A stretch of DNA of 5,901 nucleotides, from assembly GCA_021812825.1 (NCBI GenBank), contig JAKAMO010000141.1, positions 1 to 5,901 on the forward strand. The letters are read 5' to 3'. The position numbers were made by a program, and so were the translations under genes. The notes beneath the pieces are model-generated. The model saw only the letters and a list, made by a program, of their open reading frames with translations, was not told the origin of the DNA and searched no databases. The DNA comes from a bacterium. GTDB lineage: Bacteria > Elusimicrobiota > Elusimicrobia > Elusimicrobiales > UBA9959. This document shows, in pieces, positions 1 through 5,784 of the stretch (the first letter of the stretch is position 1; every line of letters starts with the position of its first letter).

Positions 1-1
1 C

Positions 2-556
2 AACCGCATGCTGGTCAGTGGCACCGTGATGGGCCGCGGCCACAAAGGCGATATCCCGCTGAAGGAGAGCGTCTCCGCCGCGGTGGACGCGCTGAAAGGG
101 GAGCCGGCGGCTCCGGGCTCGGGGCCTTTCGGGGCGGAGAAGGCCCTGCTGGCCGGGATGAAGAACGTGTTCCTCGTCCTGACCGGGGCCGCGATGCGCA
201 AGTTCCTGTTCTCCATCAAGGACGAGCAGGAGGTGCTGATGGCGCTGGCCGACATCGCGATCAACATCTTCGCCCTGGAGAGCGCGGTGCTGCGCGCAGA
301 GAAGATCCTGCCTAAGCTCAGCGGCGACAAGAAGACCTGCGCTCAGGCCGCGGTGAAGGTGTTCGCGTTCGCTTCCGCGGAGAAGGCGGCCTCGGCCGCC
401 CGCCGGTCGGCGGCTTACGTGAAGGACGGCAAGGACCTGGACCAGCTGTTGGCGGCTATCGGGAAGCACTGCCTCTACAGGGCGGAGGGGCTGCTGAAGG
501 CCAAGCGCCAGCTGGCGGACGCGGCCATAGAGGCGGAGAAGTTCATCTTCGCCTGA
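2..556 (+). CDS. Acyl-CoA dehydrogenase, C-terminal part (5' end outside window)
   Basis: The frame is open from base 2 and ends at TGA 554-556, giving 184 visible residues. The first residues (NRMLVSGTVMGRGHKGDIPL) match the segment just after the EGTNEINR motif of the large FadE/VLCAD/ACAD9-type acyl-CoA dehydrogenases. In this family the glutamate of the EGT motif is the catalytic base, so it should lie only a few residues before the window. The rest is an Ala/Lys/Glu-rich, mostly helical tail (about residues 45-184), as in the roughly 580-600-residue members with an extra C-terminal helical domain. The inferred role is FAD-dependent oxidation of acyl-CoA to trans-2-enoyl-CoA, the first beta-oxidation step, with electrons passed to ETF. 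The gene converges on the fadJ-like gene, with 33 nt between stop codons, and is followed by an intrinsic terminator. The first ATG in the window (base 8) is an internal Met, not the start. Family assignment is fairly sure; chain-length specificity cannot be read. Confidence 0.82.
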   Translation, partial: NRMLVSGTVMGRGHKGDIPLKESVSAAVDALKGEPAAPGSGPFGAEKALLAGMKNVFLVLTGAAMRKFLFSIKDEQEVLMALADIAINIFALESAVLRAEKILPKLSGDKKTCAQAAVKVFAFASAEKAASAARRSAAYVKDGKDLDQLLAAIGKHCLYRAEGLLKAKRQLADAAIEAEKFIFA

Positions 557-578
557 GCCTCAGGGGAGAGCGGTACGG

Positions 579-610
579 AAGCCCGGGGATCATCCCCGGG
601 CTTTCTTTTT
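579..610 (+). terminator. Intrinsic terminator of the acyl-CoA dehydrogenase gene
   Basis: Arms AAGCCCGGGG (579-588) and CCCCGGGCTT (594-603) pair perfectly over 10 bp around a 5-nt loop (ATCAT). They are followed by a T-rich run (TCTTTTT, 604-610). It starts 22 nt after the plus-strand stop codon, which is classic rho-independent geometry. On the minus strand the same hairpin is not followed by a U-run (CTTCCGTACC), so it should act mainly on plus-strand transcripts. The loop, right arm and T-run also encode the end of the convergent fadJ-like gene. Confidence 0.88.
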
Positions 611-2698
611 CAGGTAGTCGCAGGGAACCAGCCGCGTAGCGTTGAATTCTTTTGCCAGGCGCTCCAGGTCGTCCGCGATGGCGGCGAGCCCGGTCTCCTC
701 GGCGTAGCGCCACAGGCCGCCGCGGAACGGCGGGAAGCCGGTGCCCATTATCATCGCCAGGTCTATGGCCTCCGGGTCGTTCACGATGCCCTCGTCCAGG
801 CAGCGCGCCGCCTCGTTGACCATGCCGTAGATCATTCGCTTTACGGCGTCCTCGGCATCTATGAAGCGCTGCCCGCGCTCGGGGATGATCTTGTATATCT
901 CCTCGTTCACGGCGCCCTTGCGGCCGTCCGCGTAGCTGTAGAAGCCGAGACCCTTCTTCTTGCCCAGCAGGCCGGCGTGCTTGGCCGCCTCGAGCACGGC
1001 GCTGACGCTCATGCGCTCGCCGAAGGCCTCGTGGAAGATCTTGGCCACCTTGGCGCCCACGTCTATGCCGACCTCGTCCACCAGCTCTATCGGGCCCATC
1101 GGCATGCCGAAGTCGCGCGCCGCTTTGTCCACGCGCTCTATGGCCATCCCCTCCTGCACCAGGAAGGCGGCCTCGTTCAGGTACGGCACGAGGATGCGGT
1201 TGACCAGGAAGCCGGGCGAGTCCTTCACCACCACCGCGGTCTTGCCGAGCTCCCTGGCGAAAGCCACTACGGTGGCCAGCGTCTTCGGACTGGTCTCGGC
1301 TGTCCTTATGACCTCCACCAGCGGCATCCGGTGCACGGGGTTGAAGAAATGCATGCCGGCCAGACGCGTTCTGTCCTTCATCTCCGCGCCGATGTCGGCT
1401 ATGGTCAGCGACGAGGTGTTGGAGACCAGCACGGTCCCCGTGGCGGTGTTCTTCTCCAGCTCCGCGAAGACTTTGCGCTTTATCCCGATGTCCTCGACCA
1501 CCGCTTCCACTACGATGTCGGAGTTCTTGAAGCCGTCGTAGGTCAGGGTGGGGGAGATCAGCGCCATCCTGTGCGCCGCCTGGTATTTGTTCAGTTTGCG
1601 CCGCTTCAGCGCGGAGCGGTAGATGCCGTCGGCGGTCTTCATGGCCTGCTGCAGGGCCGGGAAGTTGATGTCCTTGACGCGCACCGGTATGTCCCTGGAG
1701 CTGGCCAGCTGGGCTATACCGCCGCCCATTATGCCGGCGCCGGAGACCGCGCATTTGCTCACCTTGGCCGGCTCCGCGCCCGAGGCCCAGTCCAGTTTCT
1801 TGAACTTTTCGGTCAGGAAGAAGAGCTTGACCAGGTTGCGCGAGACACCGGTGACGGCCAGCTCGGCCAGCGCCTCCCGCTCCTTCTTCAGGCCGGTGGC
1901 CAGGTCTCCGCCGAAAGTCTCCTGTATCACGCGCAGCGCCTTAAGCGGCGCGGGGTAGAAGCCCTTGGTCTTCTCCAGCACCTTCTTGCGGGCCTGGCTG
2001 AACAGCAGGGCCCTGCCCGGGGCGGTGCCGTCGAGGAAGGATTGCATCAGCGTGCTCTTCCTCGGCTGGGCCCGGCGCGGCCCGGGGGGTAGGGAAGCGG
2101 CGAAAGCCACGGCCTCGGCGCGGAGCAGCAGCTCCGGCCAGAGCCTGTCGACTATGCCGCGTTTGAGCGCGTCCTTGCCGGAGATGATCTTGCCGGCCAG
2201 TATCATGTCCACCGCCGCGGAAAGACCTGCCAGGCGGGGCAGTCTCTGCGTGCCGCCCCAGCCGGGAAGTATGCCGAGGTTCACCTCCGGCAGGCCTATC
2301 TTGACCTTGGGCCCCGAGCCTGCCACGCGGTATTTGCAGGCCAGCGCCAGTTCGAAGCCTCCGCCGAGACAGGCGCCGTTTATCGCGGCCACGGTCGGGA
2401 TAGGTAGGGCCTCCAGCTTGTCCAGTATCTTCTGCCCCTCGGCCGCCACCGCGAGGGCCTCCTCTTCGGTCCGGAGGTTCGCGATGGCCTTGATGTCCGC
2501 GCCGGCTATGAAGACTCCTTCCTTGGCGCTGGTTATAACCAGCGCCTTGATGTCGCCGCCGGCCTTGCCGGCCACCTCGTCGATAAGCGAGGAGAATTCC
2601 CTCATCACCGCGGCGTCCAGAGTGTTGACCTTGGCGCCCGACTGGTCGAACTCTATTACCGCTATGTCTTTCTCGGTCTTGAGGTTGAGTGAGCCCAT
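590..2698 (-). CDS. fadJ: Bifunctional enoyl-CoA hydratase / 3-hydroxyacyl-CoA dehydrogenase (FadJ-type alpha subunit)
   Basis: This 702-residue protein is close to the usual 700-730 of FadJ/FadB. Residues about 1-190 are a crotonase domain: oxyanion-hole segments FIAGADIKAI (63-72) and GACLGGGFE (108-116), with the two expected catalytic glutamates at Glu116 and Glu138 (GLPEVNLGILPG), spaced 22 residues apart as in E. coli FadJ. After a helical linker, an NAD-binding fold starts at VSGAGIMGGG (318-327), followed by SNTSSLTIADI (426-436) and the dehydrogenase signature HFFNPV with His450, then Glu462, completing the His-Glu pair. DSPGFLVNRIL (493-503) opens the C-terminal helical domain, which repeats near 620-665 (GTGFPPFRGG). 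It would hydrate 2-enoyl-CoA and oxidise the L-3-hydroxyacyl-CoA with NAD+ in the cytosol, together with the thiolase encoded just upstream. The start ATG has AAGGAG (2705-2710) 6 nt away. All key residues seem present. The FadJ subtype is favoured by linker similarity and by its FadI-type neighbour. Confidence 0.95.
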   Translation of the reverse strand: MGSLNLKTEKDIAVIEFDQSGAKVNTLDAAVMREFSSLIDEVAGKAGGDIKALVITSAKEGVFIAGADIKAIANLRTEEEALAVAAEGQKILDKLEALPIPTVAAINGACLGGGFELALACKYRVAGSGPKVKIGLPEVNLGILPGWGGTQRLPRLAGLSAAVDMILAGKIISGKDALKRGIVDRLWPELLLRAEAVAFAASLPPGPRRAQPRKSTLMQSFLDGTAPGRALLFSQARKKVLEKTKGFYPAPLKALRVIQETFGGDLATGLKKEREALAELAVTGVSRNLVKLFFLTEKFKKLDWASGAEPAKVSKCAVSGAGIMGGGIAQLASSRDIPVRVKDINFPALQQAMKTADGIYRSALKRRKLNKYQAAHRMALISPTLTYDGFKNSDIVVEAVVEDIGIKRKVFAELEKNTATGTVLVSNTSSLTIADIGAEMKDRTRLAGMHFFNPVHRMPLVEVIRTAETSPKTLATVVAFARELGKTAVVVKDSPGFLVNRILVPYLNEAAFLVQEGMAIERVDKAARDFGMPMGPIELVDEVGIDVGAKVAKIFHEAFGERMSVSAVLEAAKHAGLLGKKKGLGFYSYADGRKGAVNEEIYKIIPERGQRFIDAEDAVKRMIYGMVNEAARCLDEGIVNDPEAIDLAMIMGTGFPPFRGGLWRYAEETGLAAIADDLERLAKEFNATRLVPCDYLKKKARG

Positions 2699-2704
2699 AA
2701 CGAT

Positions 2705-2710
2705 CTCCTT
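2705..2710 (-). promoter_or_regulatory. Ribosome binding site of the fadJ-like gene
   Basis: Reading the minus strand, AAGGAG sits 6 nt before ATG 2698-2696 and lies wholly in the 15-nt gap after the thiolase TAG (2716-2714). This fixes the start and supports translation from one mRNA with the thiolase. Confidence 0.85.
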
Positions 2711-2713
2711 GGC

Positions 2714-3991
2714 CTAGCGTTCCAGCACTACGGCCCCGCCGAGGCCGCCGCCCACGCAGAGCGAGGCGACTCCGAACTGCAGGCCGCGCCGCTTCAGCTC
2801 CTTGAGCAGCGTGAGTATCAGCCGCGAGCCTGTGGCCCCTACCGGGTGCCCCACCGAGATGCCGCTGCCGTTCACGTTGAGCTTCGCCGGGTCCACCTCG
2901 CCTACAGCCTCGGAGCGAGACAGCACGTCCTGCGCGAACTTCCTTGAGGCCAGCATCCGGAGGCTGGCCAGTACCTGGGCCGCGAAGGCCTCGTTGATCT
3001 CTATCAGCCCCATGTCCTTCAGGTCTAGCCCCGCCTTCTTCAGGGCCACCGGTATGGAATAGGCGGGTCCCAGGCCCATGCGCGACGGGTCCAGGCCTTC
3101 GTAGGCGTAGGAGCGGACGTAGCCGAGCGGCTCGTAGCCGAGGGACTTCGCGCGGCTCTCCTTCATGACCAGCAGCGCGCAGGCGCCGTCGGTGACCTGG
3201 CAGGAATTGCCTATCGTGACGCTGCCGGCGGCGCGGTCGAAGAACGGCTTCATCTTCGCCAGCGATTCCAGCTGCAGGTTCTCGCGCGGCCCGTTGTCGT
3301 CCTCGAGCACCGTCTCGAACTTGCGCCCTGTGATATACGGCACTATCTCCTCCCGCAGCTTCATCTTCCCGGCCACGGCCTTGCGGTGGCTCTCCAGCGC
3401 GAACTCGTCCTGTTCTCTGCGGCTGATGCCCAGTTCCTTGGCCAGCAGCTCGGCAGTGGAGCCCATGTTCAGCCCGCAGAACGGGTCGGTGAGGCCCTGC
3501 GCCAGGCTGATCACCGGCTTCAGGTAGGAGGGCTTTATGGACGCCAGCAGGCCCAGCTTCTGGCCGAAGGTCTTCGCTTTGGAGAGGCGGGTAAGTAGCT
3601 TCGTCAACGGCTTGCCGACGGTGAGGGGGATGTTGGACATCGACTCCGCGCCGCCGGCTATCACTATCTCGTCGAAGCCGGTGGTGATCTTCTCCAGCGC
3701 GCTGGTGACGGATTCGAGGCCGGAGGCGCAGTTGCGGCTTATCGTGTAGGCGCGCTTGCGTTCCGGGATCCCGGCGTAGAGGGCCACCACCCTGGCCAGG
3801 TTGGCCGCCTCCATCGGCTGCGCCACGCAGCCGAAGATGACCTCGTCCACGAGTTCGGGGTCCAGACCGGTGCGTTCCAGCAGTTCGCGTGTGCAGGCCG
3901 CCCCCAGTTTCTGCGCCGGTTCGTCCTCGAACACCGTCCAGGCCTTCGCGAACGGGGTGCGTACGCCGTCGACTATGGCTATCCTGTCCAT
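2714..3991 (-). CDS. fadI: Acetyl-CoA C-acyltransferase (3-ketoacyl-CoA thiolase), FadI type
   Basis: A 425-residue thiolase, near the 436 of E. coli FadI and longer than the roughly 390 of FadA or acetoacetyl-CoA thiolases. It would cleave 3-ketoacyl-CoA with CoA to acetyl-CoA and a shortened acyl-CoA. Visible motifs are nucleophile Cys88 in SRNCASGLESV, GGAESMSN (113-120), NEAF (333-336), GHPVGATG (381-388) with His382, and the second catalytic cysteine Cys412 in LCVGGGLGGA. A long loop between about 120 and 185 (GKPLTKLLTRLSKAKTFGQK and onward) is typical of the FadI/mitochondrial trifunctional beta group. RTPFAKA near the N-terminus, the EVDPAKLNV segment and the RRGLQFG segment also fit FadI. 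AGGGGAG (3997-4003) lies 5 nt before ATG 3991-3989. It is 19 nt after the ligase stop and 15 nt before the fadJ-like gene, the usual fadI-fadJ order. One oddity is NEAF where FadI usually has HEAF. Confidence 0.93.
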   Translation of the reverse strand: MDRIAIVDGVRTPFAKAWTVFEDEPAQKLGAACTRELLERTGLDPELVDEVIFGCVAQPMEAANLARVVALYAGIPERKRAYTISRNCASGLESVTSALEKITTGFDEIVIAGGAESMSNIPLTVGKPLTKLLTRLSKAKTFGQKLGLLASIKPSYLKPVISLAQGLTDPFCGLNMGSTAELLAKELGISRREQDEFALESHRKAVAGKMKLREEIVPYITGRKFETVLEDDNGPRENLQLESLAKMKPFFDRAAGSVTIGNSCQVTDGACALLVMKESRAKSLGYEPLGYVRSYAYEGLDPSRMGLGPAYSIPVALKKAGLDLKDMGLIEINEAFAAQVLASLRMLASRKFAQDVLSRSEAVGEVDPAKLNVNGSGISVGHPVGATGSRLILTLLKELKRRGLQFGVASLCVGGGLGGAVVLER

Positions 3992-3996
3992 GAGCT

Positions 3997-4003
3997 CTCC
4001 CCT
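3997..4003 (-). promoter_or_regulatory. Ribosome binding site of the thiolase gene
   Basis: Minus-strand AGGGGAG, 5 nt before ATG 3991-3989, in the 19-nt gap between the ligase stop codon and the thiolase. It decides the thiolase start. Confidence 0.75.
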
Positions 4004-4010
4004 GCGGCCC

Positions 4011-5492
4011 CTAGGCCGCCTGTCTCCTGTCCACTATCTTGCGCGCCTTTACCGACGTCTCTATCTCTATGCGCTTCTGTATCTCCTTGTGCGTGACCAC
4101 CTCCACCTTGTTGAAGGTGAGCTCGGTGTCGGCCAGCACCTGCTTGTTGATCTGCCGCTTGAACTCCTCCGGGTCGGCGTCCTTCAGCAGGCTGACGTAC
4201 AGGGAGATCTCGTCCACCTCGTAAGGGTCGTTGTCCTTCTTGGCTATCTCGATCTGCCACTCGTCCACGTGGCTGTTGCCGTCCAGGAGGAACTCCAGCC
4301 GGTTGAAGTTGACCAGCGTGCCCTTCACCTTGGAGATCTGCAGGTCCTTCACGTTGGAGGCGCGCACCAGGTCGCTGGAGATGCGCGGCACCGTGCGGCC
4401 GCAGTGCGGGCAGGGCTCGTAGGTGATGCCGCCCTTCACGTAGTCGCCGGTGCGGTAGCGCAGCAGGCAGGAACCGCGGCTGTCTATCGTGGAATAGACC
4501 ACCTCTCCGTCCTCGCCCTCGCCCACCGGCTGCCCGGTCTCCGGGTTGATGACCTCGAAGATCTCCCTGTCCGGGTAGGTGTGGTAGCCGCTCATCACGT
4601 CGATATCGGTGGGGCATTCCGGCCAGGCGGTGCGGGCCTCGGTGAAGCCGTAGGTGCCGAAGACGCTGACGTTAGAGGCCCCCATCTCCATCAGCAGGCC
4701 GGCCAGCTTGCGCTTGAAGCCCACCGGGGCTCGCGCGGCTCCCAGCACGATCTTCTTCACGAAGCTCATGTCCATGTTCTGCGCGCGAGCCTCCTTCAGC
4801 AGGTGGTAGACGTAGCTCGGGACGCCGGCCAGCAGGCGGGGCTTGAGCTTGGCGATGGAGCGCAGGTTGCCCTCGGTGCCCATCGTCTTGCCGCCGCCGG
4901 TGCTGAGGATCAGCACGCCGGCCTCGGTGCCGGCGAAGAAGACCTGCCAGAAGGCCAGGTGCGGCGCGTAAGGGAACAGGTTTACGGCGGTCTCGTCGGT
5001 CTTCATGCCGAAGATGTCCACGATGCGCTGGCCGTAGAATTTCAGGTTCTCCAGGTCGTAGCGGGTGTAGAGGAACGGCATCGGCGTGCCGGTGGTGGTG
5101 CCGGCGGTGCTGGTCAGGAAGATGGGCCTGTACTCCCTCTCCAGGCTCTTCTTCAGGTAGTCGGCTCCCCTGAAGAGCTTGGTGGCGGCCACCTTCAGCA
5201 GCTCGCCCTTCGGCAGGAATTTCTTGATCAGCTCCTCGCTGGGCTGCAGGATGAGGTCGCGGGTCTTGCCCTCCGTGGACATCTTGACCAGGTCTGCCTT
5301 GGTCGTGAACGGTATCCGGCGCAGGTCCTCCGCGGTCCGGATGCTGTCCGGCTTTATCCCGTTGCGGTCGAACATCTCCCGGTAGTAAGGGCTGAACGGG
5401 TACAGTTTCGTCGTGACGAAGTCGCGCAGTTTCCGGTTCTGCAGCTCCTTGAGCTCGGCCCAGGGCCTGAACAGCAGTTCTTTGTCGGTCAT
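4011..5492 (-). CDS. AMP-forming acyl/aryl-CoA ligase of the phenylacetate-CoA ligase (PaaK)/F390 synthetase family
   Basis: A 493-residue adenylate-forming enzyme. Using ATP, it would convert a carboxylic acid through an acyl-AMP to its CoA thioester. Visible motifs are the phosphate-binding loop TSTAGTTTGTPMPF (127-140), YGFTEA (281-286), the ribose-binding YRTGD (346-350) and a C-terminal VKARKIVDRR (481-490) carrying the likely catalytic lysine (Lys482 or Lys485). CPHCGRTVPR (361-370) resembles the PaaK C-x-CGRTHPR signature. Cys293, His304, Cys361 and Cys364 may form the structural zinc site seen in this family (inference). The N-terminus (SPYYREMF, about 34-41; IPFTTKADL, 60-68) is PaaK-like. 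ATG 5492-5490 is chosen because a purine-rich GGAGAAGGGG lies 6 nt before it. A longer frame reaches TTG 5588-5586, but that codon is upstream of the -10 box of the only good promoter. It is the first gene of an operon with fadI and fadJ. The substrate is unknown: fatty, aryl or other acid. It is not a typical FadD sequence. Confidence 0.88.
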   Translation of the reverse strand: MTDKELLFRPWAELKELQNRKLRDFVTTKLYPFSPYYREMFDRNGIKPDSIRTAEDLRRIPFTTKADLVKMSTEGKTRDLILQPSEELIKKFLPKGELLKVAATKLFRGADYLKKSLEREYRPIFLTSTAGTTTGTPMPFLYTRYDLENLKFYGQRIVDIFGMKTDETAVNLFPYAPHLAFWQVFFAGTEAGVLILSTGGGKTMGTEGNLRSIAKLKPRLLAGVPSYVYHLLKEARAQNMDMSFVKKIVLGAARAPVGFKRKLAGLLMEMGASNVSVFGTYGFTEARTAWPECPTDIDVMSGYHTYPDREIFEVINPETGQPVGEGEDGEVVYSTIDSRGSCLLRYRTGDYVKGGITYEPCPHCGRTVPRISSDLVRASNVKDLQISKVKGTLVNFNRLEFLLDGNSHVDEWQIEIAKKDNDPYEVDEISLYVSLLKDADPEEFKRQINKQVLADTELTFNKVEVVTHKEIQKRIEIETSVKARKIVDRRQAA

Positions 5493-5498
5493 GATAGT

Positions 5499-5508
5499 CC
5501 CCTTCTCC
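5499..5508 (-). promoter_or_regulatory. Ribosome binding site of the ligase gene
   Basis: Minus-strand GGAGAAGGGG ends 6 nt before ATG 5492-5490. The other in-frame ATG (5510-5508) has GGGAG only one base away, too close for good initiation, so the 5492 start is preferred. Confidence 0.6.
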
Positions 5509-5512
5509 ATGC

Positions 5513-5532
5513 TCCCGGGCCTCAAGCCGGGA
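5513..5532 (-). promoter_or_regulatory. Hairpin 2 in the operon leader RNA
   Basis: Reading the minus strand, TCCCGG (5532-5527) can pair with CCGGGA (5518-5513) around an 8-nt loop (CTTGAGGC). It lies just upstream of the ligase ribosome binding site. Neither hairpin is followed by a U-run, so a simple intrinsic attenuator is not supported. Confidence 0.4.
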
Positions 5533-5537
5533 AAATC

Positions 5538-5553
5538 GCGCGGCGAACCGCGC
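5538..5553 (-). promoter_or_regulatory. Hairpin 1 in the operon leader RNA (UUCG loop)
   Basis: On the minus strand GCGCGG and CCGCGC form a perfect 6-bp all-GC stem closing a UUCG tetraloop. It lies a few nucleotides after the predicted transcript start. It may stabilise the 5' end or affect initiation; the function is inferred only from position. Confidence 0.45.
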
Positions 5554-5565
5554 ACCCCCGAAGGA

Positions 5566-5593
5566 ATTATAATATAAAAACAGGACAAGTCAA
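5566..5593 (-). promoter_or_regulatory. Sigma70-like promoter of the ligase-fadI-fadJ operon
   Basis: On the minus strand TTGACT (5593-5588) is followed by a 16-nt spacer and a perfect TATAAT (5571-5566) in an AT-rich island of otherwise GC-rich DNA. The -35 box matches the consensus at 5 of 6 positions. Initiation should fall near 5559-5560, giving a leader of about 67 nt before ATG 5492. Within the divergent intergenic region I see no comparable promoter for this operon. Confidence 0.8.
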
Positions 5594-5626
5594 CCCCCGC
5601 GGCCTTGCCTGAAGGCAGTCCCCGGC

Positions 5627-5646
5627 TTGACCATGCTCGCTGTCAA
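5627..5646. repeat. Inverted repeat TTGAC-N10-GTCAA, possible operator
   Basis: Perfect 5-bp half-sites at 5627-5631 and 5642-5646, spaced by 10 bp, lie in the divergent intergenic region. The operon -35 box contains the same pentamer (5589-5593, minus orientation TTGAC). It could bind a dimeric regulator of the operon, of the malic enzyme gene or of both, but five-base arms can arise by chance and no regulator is encoded in the window. Confidence 0.25.
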
Positions 5647-5736
5647 AGCACCTTAAAATTTGTTAGGCTAAAAGGGTAGTTCTCCGGGTGCGCATAACTC
5701 TATGACGTCGCCAGAATTCCCTAAAATCCAAATAAC

Positions 5737-5743
5737 AAAGGAG
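5737..5743 (+). promoter_or_regulatory. Strong but displaced Shine-Dalgarno before malic enzyme
   Basis: AAAGGAG is the best ribosome-binding sequence upstream of the malic enzyme ATG but sits 41 nt from it. A GC stem (CGCGCC 5746-5751 with GGCGCG 5772-5777) lies between the two. Folding would bring the site to about 9 nt from ATG. The alternative is initiation at a non-AUG codon closer to the site. Confidence 0.4.
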
Positions 5744-5784
5744 ACCGCGCCACGCCGCTGCCGCCGGGCCGGGCGCGCAAGACC

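Larger units (their letters stand above)
5594..5784. other. Divergent intergenic region upstream of malic enzyme
   Basis: Together with the operon leader this belongs to a 292-nt gene-free stretch (5493-5784). It holds an imperfect palindrome TGCCT-GA-AGGCA (5606-5617), the TTGAC inverted repeat, and an AT-richer part (about 5647-5740) with two -10-like hexamers TAAAAT at 5654-5659 and 5722-5727. Neither hexamer has a good -35 at 16-18 bp: TTGACC at 5627 is 21 bp from the first. So the malic enzyme promoter is not assigned with confidence. No coding or RNA gene is seen here. Confidence 0.5.

Noticed and set aside
8..556. Start of the acyl-CoA dehydrogenase at ATG 8-10
   Set aside because: Homology continues to the left (NR precedes the Met in frame and fits the family motif), so the gene begins outside the window and is not a short stand-alone gene.
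552..564. Small palindrome CCTGA-GCC-TCAGG across the acyl-CoA dehydrogenase stop codon
   Set aside because: Only a 5-bp stem with a 3-nt loop and no U-run. The much stronger hairpin at 579-603 explains termination.
543..1754. 403-codon minus-strand frame overlapping the fadJ-like gene in another frame
   Set aside because: Arg/Gly/His-rich translation without motifs, shadowing a gene with complete catalytic signatures in the other frame.
977..2092. 371-codon plus-strand frame opposite the fadJ-like gene, and similar shorter plus-strand frames across 960-3749
   Set aside because: All are antisense shadows with low-complexity composition and no supporting ribosome binding sites or family resemblance.
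4011..5492. Ligase as a FadD-type long-chain acyl-CoA synthetase or a true coenzyme F390 synthetase
   Set aside because: Length of about 490 residues, the CPHCGRT signature and the C-terminal KIVDRR pattern fit the PaaK group and not FadD. Nothing nearby indicates F420 metabolism, so the F390 function is not supported.
5493..5588. N-terminal extension of the ligase to TTG 5588-5586 (525 residues)
   Set aside because: The extension lies over the leader and the -10 box, has no family similarity, and its start codon is upstream of the predicted transcript start. ATG 5492 has its own ribosome binding site.
3801..5612. 603-codon open frame on the plus strand opposite the CoA ligase
   Set aside because: It is antisense to a gene with full family motifs, has a Val/Leu/His/Gln-rich composition with no recognisable domain, and is expected from GC-rich third codon positions. 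It also runs over the start of the thiolase and through the operon promoter.
5654..5727. Malic enzyme promoter from TAAAAT hexamers at 5654 or 5722
   Set aside because: No acceptable -35 at normal spacing for either. TTGACC 5627-5632 is 21 bp from the first hexamer, so I do not call a promoter.
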